The notes below the pieces were generated by a model. The model ran no database searches, was not told the DNA's origin, and worked only from the letters and a program-made list of their open reading frames with translations. Shown here in pieces: positions 26,225 to 33,986 of a stretch of 64,000 nucleotides of DNA; the stretch's first letter is position 1; each line of letters opens with the position of its first letter. Both the position numbers and the translations under genes were made by a program. Source of the DNA: Deltaproteobacteria bacterium. Its GTDB lineage: Bacteria; Desulfobacterota; Syntrophia; Syntrophales; UBA5619. The stretch spans positions 62,001 to 126,000 of the forward strand of contig JAJFTY010000044.1 of assembly GCA_021372695.1 (NCBI GenBank), read 5' to 3'.

Positions 26225-27456
26225 CGGCCAGACTCCAGAATCTTCATTTCAGGCACGGCGGTACAGAATCTCCCCCCCCATTCCTTCAAATACGCATACT
26301 GTTGAACGATTTCCCCGGCGATGTTCCACGGCAGGATCAGAACGAGGTCCGGACGGCGCTCCCGGAGCGCCGACGGCGGAAGAACCGGGATATGGCTCCC
26401 CGGGAGGAACTTCCCCTGTTTCGACGGGGAAGCGTCGCAAACATAGGGGAGCAGATCGGTTTTGACGCCGGCGTAATTGAGGAGAGTGTTCCCTTTGGCT
26501 GCGGCGCCGTAAGCCGCGACCTTCTTCCCCTCTCTCTTCTGCTCGATCAAAAACAGGAGAAGCTCATCCTTGATGCGGTCCGCGCGAGCCTGAAAGCTCC
26601 TGTAGATCTCGAGGCTGCGCAGCCCCCGCCGCTCCTCCTCCTTGAGCAAGGCGTCGACTGCCCGGCGATCCCCCCTGGGATCCTCGGCATGACACCCATA
26701 AATGCGAAGACTCCCTCCGTGGGTCTTCAGTTCTTCCACATCGTAGACCCGCAGGTCCGCTGCGGCAAAGATCCGCACGACGGTGTAGAGCGAAAGGTAG
26801 GAGTAGTGCTCGTGATAGACCGTATCGAACTGGCTCTGTTCGAGGAGGCGCATCAGATGGGGAAATTCGAGGGTGATCGTGCCGCCGGGCTAGAGCGCTT
26901 CCTTAAGGCCGGCGGTAAAATCATTGATGTCCGGCACGTGGGCAAAGACATTGTTGCCGATGATGAGATCGGCCCGCTTGCCCTGCGCTCGCAGCCGCTC
27001 CGCAAGACCCCGGCCGAAGAACTCTCGCAGGACCGGGATGCCGAGCCTTTCCGCCGCTTCCGCTGTGGAGGTGGTCGGCTCGATGCCGAGACAGGGGATC
27101 CGGGCTGCGACGAAATTCTTCAGGAGGTAGCCGTCATTGGAAGCCACCTCGATGACAAGACTATCCGGCCCCAGGCCGAGCCGCTTTGTGACGGTCTCGC
27201 AGTAGCGCGCCGCATGATCGAGCCATAGCTGCGATATCGAGGAAAAGTAAGCGTAGTCAGAACTGAAAAGCTCATCGGCGCGGGCATAGTCCTCGGTCTG
27301 CACCAGCCAGCAGCGGGTACAGACATGGAGCTTCAGGGGGAAATGAAGCTCTGGAACGGACAGGTCCTCAGCCTTCAGATAGGCATTGGAGGGCGGGGCG
27401 AATCCGAGGTCGAGAAAAACGTGATCCAGCGGGGAGTGGCAGTGCCGGCAGTTCAT
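26221..27456 (-). pseudogene. NDP-hexose C-methyltransferase interrupted by an in-frame TAG
   Basis: Two open segments, 27456-26890 and 26889-26221, are in the same frame and together make one TylCIII/NovU-type C-methyltransferase of about 411 residues. The first has the zinc site (CRHC and CTRC), VIEVASNDGYLLKNF (SAM motif) and ends ...FTAGLKEAL. The second continues PGGTITLEFPHL, EHYSYLS and the C-terminal AAYGAAAKGNTLLNY domain. The codon between them is TAG at 26892-26890, where relatives normally have Lys (LKPGG), so a single AAG-to-TAG change explains it. Either the gene is recently broken, the base is a sequencing error, or the codon is read through. It overlaps both neighbours by 4 nt, as an intact operon gene would. 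Confidence 0.85.
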
Positions 27457-28004
27457 AGGGCAACCCCCGCGAAAGCCTTATCGAGAAAAGGATGGGCGCT
27501 GTCCCGGTCAGAGAGCTCCGTAATGGACAGCGGCCAGCGAATCGCGAGGACCGGATCGTCGAATCGCAATCCCCGCTCGTTCTCCGGGCTGTAGAATGCG
27601 GAGTGATGGTAGATCAGCTCGGCCCCCTCCGTGAGGGTCTGAAAGCCGTGCGCGAACCCTTCGGGGATGTAGACCATCCGGAGATTCTCCTTCGAGAGTT
27701 CCACCCCGTGCCACTTGAGGAACGTTGGCGATCCGGCCCGGAGGTCCACCATGACATCGAAGACCGCCCCCTGCACGCACCGGATGATCTTGACCTCGCA
27801 GGCTGGCGGACGCTGATAGTGCATGCCGCGGATCGCCCCCCTTTGCCTCGTCAGTGAGTGGTTGATCTGGACGATCGGCTTCGTAAAGCCGATCCCGGCA
27901 AACTCCCTTTGACAAAAGGTGCGGGCAAAAAGCCCCCGGTCGTCCCGGAACGGCTCCAGCTCGACCACATACGCACCCGCGAGCGGCGCTTCGATAAATT
28001 TCAT
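27453..28004 (-). CDS. RmlC/RfbC-like NDP-4-keto-6-deoxyhexose 3,5-epimerase
   Basis: The 183-residue cupin protein shows FRDDRGLFARTFC, the catalytic His in GAIRGMHYQ, VVDLR-like VMVDLRAGSPT, and the active-site Tyr in HHSAFYSPENERGLRFDDP. Although the family is named for dTDP-sugars, the operon context (rfbF, rfbG) points to a CDP-linked substrate. Start ATG 28004 matches the family (MKFIEAP); GTG 28016 is possible, and neither has a clear ribosome site. It overlaps rfbG by 4 nt. Confidence 0.88.
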   Translation of the reverse strand: MKFIEAPLAGAYVVELEPFRDDRGLFARTFCQREFAGIGFTKPIVQINHSLTRQRGAIRGMHYQRPPACEVKIIRCVQGAVFDVMVDLRAGSPTFLKWHGVELSKENLRMVYIPEGFAHGFQTLTEGAELIYHHSAFYSPENERGLRFDDPVLAIRWPLSITELSDRDSAHPFLDKAFAGVAL

Positions 28005-29092
28005 TCTGCTGCCCACGCCATGCCGTTATCCTTCGCCCCGTCGATATAAGCGTCGAGATCCTCGCTGCTCCGCGGTGAGCCGGTTTCGTAGAATGTCCGG
28101 TACCAGAGAGCCGTTTTCTCGATCGCTGTCTTTCCGCTCCAGACGGGCGACCAGTCTAATTTCGCTCGAGCCTTCGAACAGTCAAGCCTGAGCAGGCCTG
28201 CCTCGTGCGGCTGACCAGGCTGCGGCTTGATTTCCCAGTCGATCTTCGGCCAGACCGCCTGAATCTGTGCGCAGATCTCCCCGACTGTGGCGCTCCCCTC
28301 CTCCGGTGGTCCGAAGTTCCACGCTTCGGCGAATTCCGTCCGCCCCTCCAGCAGCTTCTGCCCGAGGAGCAGATATCCCGAGAGCGGCTCCAGGACGTGC
28401 TGCCACGGGCGGACAGCCTGCGGGTTGCGGATCGTCACTCTTTCATTGCGGTGAACGGCGCGCATGATATCGGGGATGAGCCGGTCCGCGGCCCAGTCGC
28501 CGCCCCCGATGACGTTCCCCGCCCGCCCGCTCGCCAGCAGGGTATGATGATCTCGGCCGTAGCTCCCGGGGTTGAAGAACGAATTCCGCCAGGAACCGGT
28601 GATGAGTTCCGAACAGCCCTTCGACGCGCTGTAGGGGTCGAAGCCGCCCAGCGGATCGATCTCCCGGTAGCCCCACGGCCACTCCCGGTTCTCGTAGCGC
28701 TTGTCGCTGGTGACGTTCACGATGGCGCGGACCGATCCGCACGCCCGCGCCGCCTCCAGCACATGGACGGTCCCCATGACGTTGGTGGCCAGGGTCGCTG
28801 CCGGCTCCTGGTAGGAGCGCCGCACGATAGCCTGCGCGGCGAGGTGAAATACCGCTTCCGGCTGCACCTCCCTGAACGCCCGTTTCATCGTCTCTCCGTC
28901 GCGGATATCGCCCTCAATCGAACGGATGCCCATGTCGAGCAGCTTGAAGTGGCTGGGGTCGGTCGGCGGCGCGAGGGCGTAGCCGACCACGTTCGCCCCC
29001 AGCCGGGTAAGCCAGAGGGCGAGCCACGACCCCTTGAACCCGGTGTGGCCGGTGACGAGGATGGTTCGGTTCCGATAGATATCGTTGAACAT
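28001..29092 (-). CDS. rfbG: CDP-glucose 4,6-dehydratase
   Basis: A 363-residue SDR with ILVTGHTGFKGSWLALWL, the CDP-glucose dehydratase hallmark, and active site NVTSDKRYENREWPWGY plus DPYSASKGCSEL (YxxxK). It turns CDP-glucose into CDP-4-keto-6-deoxyglucose. AAGGA lies 6 nt before the ATG at 29092. It follows rfbF by 14 nt and precedes the epimerase and C-methyltransferase, together a CDP-6-deoxy branched-sugar pathway. Confidence 0.94.
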   Translation of the reverse strand: MFNDIYRNRTILVTGHTGFKGSWLALWLTRLGANVVGYALAPPTDPSHFKLLDMGIRSIEGDIRDGETMKRAFREVQPEAVFHLAAQAIVRRSYQEPAATLATNVMGTVHVLEAARACGSVRAIVNVTSDKRYENREWPWGYREIDPLGGFDPYSASKGCSELITGSWRNSFFNPGSYGRDHHTLLASGRAGNVIGGGDWAADRLIPDIMRAVHRNERVTIRNPQAVRPWQHVLEPLSGYLLLGQKLLEGRTEFAEAWNFGPPEEGSATVGEICAQIQAVWPKIDWEIKPQPGQPHEAGLLRLDCSKARAKLDWSPVWSGKTAIEKTALWYRTFYETGSPRSSEDLDAYIDGAKDNGMAWAAE

Positions 29093-29106
29093 GGCTTATC
29101 CTTGCC

Positions 29107-29895
29107 CTATGCCCAGGTCTTCCACCGGGCCTGGCCGCTCTCCCAGATCCGGTTGAGATACTCCATGTCCCGGAGGGTGTCCATGCAGGCCCAGAATCCG
29201 CTATGCCGGTAGACCATCAGCTGGCCCTCCTGCGCGATCCGCTCCAGGGCCCCGATTTCAAGATCGCAGGCCGCATCCGGCGAAAGGTAATCGAATATCT
29301 TCCGGCTGAACACGAAGAACCCGCCGTTGATCAGTCCATCCCCCTGCTCGGGTTTCTCGCTGAACGACTCCACGCGGTCGCCCGCAATCTTCAGTTCGCC
29401 GAAGCGGGAGGCGAGGTTGATCCCGGTGACAGTGACCATCTTTCCGTGCCCCCGGTGGAAGGCGAGCAGGGCGTCAAGGTTGACATCGGAGATGCCGTCG
29501 CCGTAGGTCATCATGAAGGTGTCGCCGGAGACGTACCGCTCCACCTTTTTCAAACGGGCCCCTTTCAGCGATTTTTCGCCCGTGTCGGCCAAGGTGATTT
29601 TCCATCCGGCCTCCTCGTGGGAGTGGTGGATCTGGATGCATTCCGGCTTCCCCAGCTCGATCGTCACATCATTGTTCATCAGCTCGTAGTGGCAGAAGTA
29701 GTTCTTGATCATCTCACCTTTGTAGCCGAGGGCGAGGACGAACTCCCGGCAGCCGAACTGCGCATAGTATTTCATGATGTGCCAGAGGATCGGACGGTCG
29801 CCGATGTTGACCATCGGCTTGGGGCGGAACTCCGTCTCCTCTCGGAGTCGCGTTCCCGCACCCCCGCAAAGGATGACCACTTTCATCGCTTGCAT
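29107..29895 (-). CDS. rfbF: Glucose-1-phosphate cytidylyltransferase
   Basis: The 262-residue nucleotidyltransferase has VVILCGGAGTRLREETEFRPKPM (glycine-rich NTP loop and the Lys-Pro acceptor), YGDGISDVNLDALL (metal-binding Asp) and NGGFFVF, the RfbF/AscA signature. It makes CDP-glucose from CTP and glucose-1-phosphate. ATG 29895 is chosen because AGGAG stands 7 nt before it; an internal ATG at 29886 is the next choice. It is the first biosynthetic gene of the leftward operon, 134 nt downstream of the MarR-type regulator gene. Confidence 0.94.
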   Translation of the reverse strand: MQAMKVVILCGGAGTRLREETEFRPKPMVNIGDRPILWHIMKYYAQFGCREFVLALGYKGEMIKNYFCHYELMNNDVTIELGKPECIQIHHSHEEAGWKITLADTGEKSLKGARLKKVERYVSGDTFMMTYGDGISDVNLDALLAFHRGHGKMVTVTGINLASRFGELKIAGDRVESFSEKPEQGDGLINGGFFVFSRKIFDYLSPDAACDLEIGALERIAQEGQLMVYRHSGFWACMDTLRDMEYLNRIWESGQARWKTWA

Positions 29896-30029
29896 GCCGC
29901 TGCTCCTGTCAAAGGGTTCAAATACAGCTCCGCCCTCTGGATTCCATGCGCATCCACGGGGCGAACCTTTCATCAACCGGTCCGATGCTCTCAGAACGTC
30001 CTGAGCATCCGCCGATCATCGAATGCGAT

Positions 30030-30416
30030 TCACGGCCTGTCGCTGCTTTTGCCGGGCTCCTCGGCGGGAATGCCGATCTCCCGCGTCTCTTCCCGCAGTT
30101 GCCCGATTTCGTGCTCCAGCCGCTCGTACTCTTCTATCTTCCGCTTGAGGAAGAAGTAGGTCGTCCTCGCTTTTTCCTCGATCCCATGCGGCGTCAGATA
30201 GTAGAGATAGGCCTTCTTGCTGGTAGAACTCTTGAAGTTTTCCACCTTGACGAGCCCCCGCTGAATCAGGGCATTGAGCAGGAAATTGACCTTGCCGAGG
30301 CTGATGCCGACGCGGGAGGAGAGTTCCCGCTGCGTCATCTCGGGAGACTTCTTGATCTCCCGGAGGATGCGGAGCACTTCCTCGTTCTCGATTCGATCGT
30401 CCGGTTGAAGCGTCAT
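30030..30416 (-). CDS. MarR-family EPS-associated transcriptional regulator
   Basis: The 128-residue protein has a winged helix-turn-helix (TQRELSSRVGISLGKVNFLL, then wing) and a charged C-terminal coiled coil (KRKIEEYERLEHEIGQL). It matches the small MarR-like regulators found at the head of exopolysaccharide/O-antigen clusters. It is the first gene before the roughly 25-kb leftward operon and has a 19-bp palindrome just upstream of its start. Inference: it autoregulates and controls the cluster. Confidence 0.88.
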   Translation of the reverse strand: MTLQPDDRIENEEVLRILREIKKSPEMTQRELSSRVGISLGKVNFLLNALIQRGLVKVENFKSSTSKKAYLYYLTPHGIEEKARTTYFFLKRKIEEYERLEHEIGQLREETREIGIPAEEPGKSSDRP

Positions 30417-30431
30417 ATCTGGATTTCCTTC

Positions 30432-30450
30432 ATGTTCATTCCGTGAACAT
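30432..30450. promoter_or_regulatory. Palindromic operator candidate upstream of the MarR-type regulator
   Basis: A perfect inverted repeat, ATGTTCA-TTCCG-TGAACAT, begins 16 nt upstream of the regulator start codon. It would lie at about the transcription start of the promoter suggested at 30459-30487. Position and symmetry fit binding by a dimeric MarR-type protein. No second copy was noticed in the window. Confidence 0.55.
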
Positions 30451-30458
30451 TGCGCAGA

Positions 30459-30487
30459 GGCTAATCAAATCGAGATCGGAAAGTCAA
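30459..30487 (-). promoter_or_regulatory. Possible sigma70 promoter of the EPS regulator/operon
   Basis: On the minus strand a TTGACT box (30487-30482) is followed after 17 nt by TTAGCC (30464-30459). The -35 is good and the -10 poor, so an activator or another start is possible. It is the only promoter-like pair I see between the GT2 gene ending at 30512 and the regulator. Confidence 0.3.
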
Positions 30488-30511
30488 GAATAAAGATGGG
30501 GAAAGGGCCGG

Positions 30512-31441
30512 TCAGGGGCAGCACCTCAGGTGCCACAGGAGCAGTTGGCCGTAGACCATCCATTTGTCCCGCAGCGCCCGCTTCAATCCGAGCGTCATGA
30601 GGACGCCTGCGGAGGTCAGCAGCCAGTCCGCAGCAAGCCGCATGAAGACGACGATCCGAACGGCCACATAGTAGGCGTCGCTCCGCCATTTTCGGAAAAA
30701 CTGGTAGCGGGAGCGGTAGAATGCGATCCGGGAGCGGACGTTCCGGCCGATGCTCCGTCCCTGGTGGTGGATGATCCTTGCCGCCGGCACATGGCAGATC
30801 TTCCAGCCGGCCCGCCGCATCTGGAAGGCCCAGTCTGTCTCCTCGAAAAAGAAGACGTAGCGCTCGTCGAGCATTCCGACCGCATCGACGGCCGCTTTTC
30901 TCACGAGCAGGCAGGCGCCGATTCCGGACTCGATTTCGATCGGAGCCGGGTGCGGATAGCGCTTGCTCGGATACCGCCTCGGGAAGAGATACTCCAGCAG
31001 GGCGGTGTTGGCCAGGAGCGTCCAGAGGGTGGGAAAAGCGGCGATCGAGTTCTGCAGGCTTCCGTCGGCGTTGAGGAGCTGACCGAAGGCCATGGCGGCA
31101 TCGGGGCAGGTCTCCAGGAATCGGTAGAGGGTTGCCGCGGCATTCTCCAGCAGGACGGCGTCGGAGTTCAAAAGCAGCGCGTAGCGTCCTGCCATGACCC
31201 GCAGAGCCTGATTGTTGGCGGCGGCAAACCCCCGGTTTTCCGCGTTGACGATGGCCCGCACCTGCGGGAATTCCGCCGCCACCATGGCCGCGCTTCCGTC
31301 GGCGGAGGCGTTGTCCACGACGATCACTTCGAAGGGGATCTCCCGGAGGGTCTGGTAGACCGACCGGAGGCACTGCCGGAGCAGGTCACAGGTATTCCAG
31401 TTGACGATGATGACGGAAATCTCCAACCTTTTCGCCCTCAC
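30512..31441 (-). CDS. Family 2 glycosyltransferase (rhamnosyltransferase-like)
   Basis: The 309-residue GT2 has ISVIIVNWNTCDLLRQCL, VVDNASADGSAAMV, NRGFAAANNQAL, LLNSDA and FFEETDWAFQMRRAGW, the set typical of dTDP-rhamnosyltransferase-like enzymes. A hydrophobic C-terminal stretch (ADWLLTSAGVLMTL) suggests membrane association. It overlaps the WaaE-like gene upstream by 4 nt. A very similar protein lies at 35144-36037 on the other strand, so the two may be paralogues acting on the same glycan. Confidence 0.86.
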   Translation of the reverse strand: MRAKRLEISVIIVNWNTCDLLRQCLRSVYQTLREIPFEVIVVDNASADGSAAMVAAEFPQVRAIVNAENRGFAAANNQALRVMAGRYALLLNSDAVLLENAAATLYRFLETCPDAAMAFGQLLNADGSLQNSIAAFPTLWTLLANTALLEYLFPRRYPSKRYPHPAPIEIESGIGACLLVRKAAVDAVGMLDERYVFFFEETDWAFQMRRAGWKICHVPAARIIHHQGRSIGRNVRSRIAFYRSRYQFFRKWRSDAYYVAVRIVVFMRLAADWLLTSAGVLMTLGLKRALRDKWMVYGQLLLWHLRCCP

Positions 31442-32211
31442 CCCCTCGCCCGCTCCCGGCGGCCCATCTCCGCCAGTTTGGCGTATTTGAAGAATTTATT
31501 GACTGCGTCGGTCGCGGCGAGGGTCAGGCCCGGTGCACCGTCGAGCAAGCCCCCCCGGAGAAGATAGTCCTGAAGGAAGGTGAGGTTCGCCCTCAGCAGA
31601 GCCCCCGGAGCCGTGGAGCGCCGACCGGCCGCGAAGGCCTCTTCCGCGCCGAGGGTGGAGTAGCGGTCGATCTTCCGTAGAATCCTTCCGAGGTCGCTCT
31701 CGGTCCGGTGTTCGAGCGGCACGTCGAGCGGCTCTACCGCCCCCGCAACGACCACCGCCTCGTGGACCTTCGCCTCCGTCATCCTTCCGCTCCCCTTCCG
31801 GAACAGCCGGGTCACCCGGTCCGGCCACCACCCTGCGTGCCGGATCCAGCGGCCCTGGAAAAAGTTCTTTCGCGGAAAGCTGTAGCCGGCGGTGCCGCCG
31901 GGCGGCGACGAGACGATCCGCCGGATCGCTCCAGCCGCCTCCGGGGTGATCCGTTCGTCCGCGTCCAGGACGAGGATCCAGGGCTCCCGGCATTGGTCGA
32001 TCGCGAACTGTTTCTGCGCGCCGAACCCCCGCCACGCCTCGGAGAAAAGGTCGCAGCCGAAATCGGCAGCGATCCGGTCCGTCCCGTCGGTGCTGCCCGA
32101 ATCCACGACCACGATCTGACGGGCAAAGACCACGCTCTTCAGGCAGTCCGGGAGGTTCATCGCCTCGTTGAAGGCGATTACGGCAACGGAAAGCGCCGAC
32201 TTTTCATCCAT
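31438..32211 (-). CDS. WaaE/KdtX-like family 2 LPS core glycosyltransferase
   Basis: The 257-residue protein shows SVAVIAFNEAMNLPDCLKSV, VVDSGSTDGT, LVLDADERITPE and the RKNFFQGRWIRHAGWWPD block that marks the WaaE/KdtX beta-glucosyltransferase group acting on the LPS inner core. ATG 32211 is chosen over the longer frame to 32298 because GGGAGG lies upstream (about 11 nt) and the conserved fold starts there. It is divergent from the GT39-like gene at 32376 across a region with a palindrome. Confidence 0.87.
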   Translation of the reverse strand: MDEKSALSVAVIAFNEAMNLPDCLKSVVFARQIVVVDSGSTDGTDRIAADFGCDLFSEAWRGFGAQKQFAIDQCREPWILVLDADERITPEAAGAIRRIVSSPPGGTAGYSFPRKNFFQGRWIRHAGWWPDRVTRLFRKGSGRMTEAKVHEAVVVAGAVEPLDVPLEHRTESDLGRILRKIDRYSTLGAEEAFAAGRRSTAPGALLRANLTFLQDYLLRGGLLDGAPGLTLAATDAVNKFFKYAKLAEMGRRERARG

Positions 32212-32293
32212 ATTTTGCCAACCTCCCGCCCGCAACATCCCCGCCGGCTGCGCACCTTGCCCTGTTTTCGGAAAAGAATTCAACGGGGTTTCT

Positions 32294-32324
32294 ATCACAG
32301 TTGCCTGTTTATTAGAACTGTGAT
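32294..32324. promoter_or_regulatory. Palindrome in a divergent intergenic region
   Basis: A perfect 9-bp inverted repeat, ATCACAGTT and AACTGTGAT, flanks 13 AT-rich bases between two divergently transcribed glycosyltransferase genes. It could be an operator for both, or a hairpin, as TTTTT follows on the + strand. A terminator is unlikely because no gene ends here. Confidence 0.45.
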
Positions 32325-32375
32325 TTTTCCGCTGCTTGTGTTAGAAATCGCCCTTGACCAAGGGGGTGAAAACGG

Positions 32376-33980
32376 TTGGATTCCCACGATTCACATATCG
32401 CCTATCCGGCGAAAAGCCATTTTCGCGCCGATCGGGCCGATATCGCAGCGCTGGCTTTGATCCTCATCCTGGGGCTCGCGGTGCGCCTCTTCGCCTGGCA
32501 TCAGACCAGCATCATGAATTCGGACGGGACGGTCTATATCCAGCAGGCCCGGGCCATATACTTCGGTCTGTGGGATGCCGTGACGAGTTGCACGATCCGC
32601 TATCCTTACCTTAACACCTTTTTCATTGCGGCCTTTTACGCCGTTTTCGGTGACTGGATCACCGCGGCCACGGCCGTCTCCGTCTTCTTCGGGACCCTGG
32701 CCCTCATTCCCCTCTTCTATCTGGCCAGGAACTTCTTTCCAAGGGAGATCGCGTTCCTCATTGCGCTGATCCATGCCGTGAACCCGATGCTCGTCGACGG
32801 CAGCGTCGATATCGTCCGGGACCCACTCCACTGGCTTCTCATCCTCCTCGGCCTCTATCTGCTGACCCGCTGGAAGGGACAAACCACGGCCGGCCTGCTG
32901 CTGAGCAGTTGCGCCTTCATCCTGGCGACATGGACCCGGGTTGAATCCGTTGTGTTCATCCTGATCGCACCGGTCTACCTCTGGCTGGACGGGCAGGAGA
33001 GGCCCCTGCAACGGATCGCGGCCTTCCTCTCTCCGATCGCCGTGCTTCTGCTGGCCGGCATCGGCGGCCAGTGGCTGATCCATCCCGAAAGAATCGATAC
33101 CTACCGTCTGGCGGAGATCCCCGCCAGGCTGACGCTCGCATTCTCCCAGTACGAGCACCTGCGGTCGACGCTCCGGGTGATGACCCTCCTCCCGCCGCCG
33201 GGCCTCTCTCCGGAATTTCTCAACAACCTCCAAAGCAACGTCTGGTTCCTCGGTTTCGGCGTCATCGTTCAGAACGCGCTGGAAACCTTTTTCTATCCTT
33301 TCTTTCTCGTCTATTTGGTTGGGCTGGGGCATATCCGACAGGAGATCGGCAGGGACCGGAGGGTGCTCTGTTTTTGTCTGCTCGTGCCGGCCGCCTTCTT
33401 CCTGCTCTATTTTTACGTCTTCATCAACTGGGAAATGGAAAACCGCTGGCTCGCGCTCGCCCTCTTCCCGTCGTTTCTCTTTCTCGGCTTCGGCCTGGAG
33501 AGGGTGATCGCCTGGATGCAGGCCAAGTTCAACCTCAAGAAAGGAATGGCTCTGGCGCTGATCGCTCTTCTGGCCCTCGCCATCACGCTGCCCAAAGACA
33601 TGAAGCCTCGGGGCGAGGACAAGGTCGTCTATCGGGAGATCGGGGAGTCGATCGCCGCCCGGGAAGGCAACGCGAAAAAGATCGAAATCATGACGGTCGG
33701 CGCCGCGTCCCGCTGGATCCTCTTTTTCGCCAACCTCCATTTCCGCGGGGCGCCCTGCCCGGATGAGTTCTACGATTACCTCGGATGGATCGGGCATGAT
33801 TACGGTGCCTTCGTCGAGGCCATGAAAAAAAGGGGGATGAAATACCTCGTCTGGGAGGAGAGGAACTGGCCGGCCGGTTCCTTCGATTTCATCCACTCCC
33901 CGCATGAGCGGGACTTTGTCCGCCTCGGCGCCTGGAGTCACCCGGATACCGGCCGGATCATCCTTTTCCGGTTGAGGTGA
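32376..33980 (+). CDS. GT39-like membrane glycosyltransferase (ArnT/PMT type)
   Basis: The 534-residue protein has about 10-12 membrane helices in the N-terminal 400 residues and a C-terminal soluble part. After the first helix comes NSDGTVYIQQARAI, matching the periplasmic loop with the catalytic acidic residue in GT-C enzymes. Such enzymes use a polyprenyl-phosphate sugar and modify lipid A, LPS or proteins. It starts with TTG at 32376, preceded by AGGGGGTG. The gene is followed 6 nt later by a GT4 gene. Confidence 0.83.
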   Translation: MDSHDSHIAYPAKSHFRADRADIAALALILILGLAVRLFAWHQTSIMNSDGTVYIQQARAIYFGLWDAVTSCTIRYPYLNTFFIAAFYAVFGDWITAATAVSVFFGTLALIPLFYLARNFFPREIAFLIALIHAVNPMLVDGSVDIVRDPLHWLLILLGLYLLTRWKGQTTAGLLLSSCAFILATWTRVESVVFILIAPVYLWLDGQERPLQRIAAFLSPIAVLLLAGIGGQWLIHPERIDTYRLAEIPARLTLAFSQYEHLRSTLRVMTLLPPPGLSPEFLNNLQSNVWFLGFGVIVQNALETFFYPFFLVYLVGLGHIRQEIGRDRRVLCFCLLVPAAFFLLYFYVFINWEMENRWLALALFPSFLFLGFGLERVIAWMQAKFNLKKGMALALIALLALAITLPKDMKPRGEDKVVYREIGESIAAREGNAKKIEIMTVGAASRWILFFANLHFRGAPCPDEFYDYLGWIGHDYGAFVEAMKKRGMKYLVWEERNWPAGSFDFIHSPHERDFVRLGAWSHPDTGRIILFRLR

Positions 33981-33986
33981 GGCAGC

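Noticed and set aside
26890..26892. Pyrrolysine at the TAG codon
   Set aside because: TAG serves as a normal stop for several genes here and methylamine-type enzymes are absent; a nonsense change or read error is simpler.
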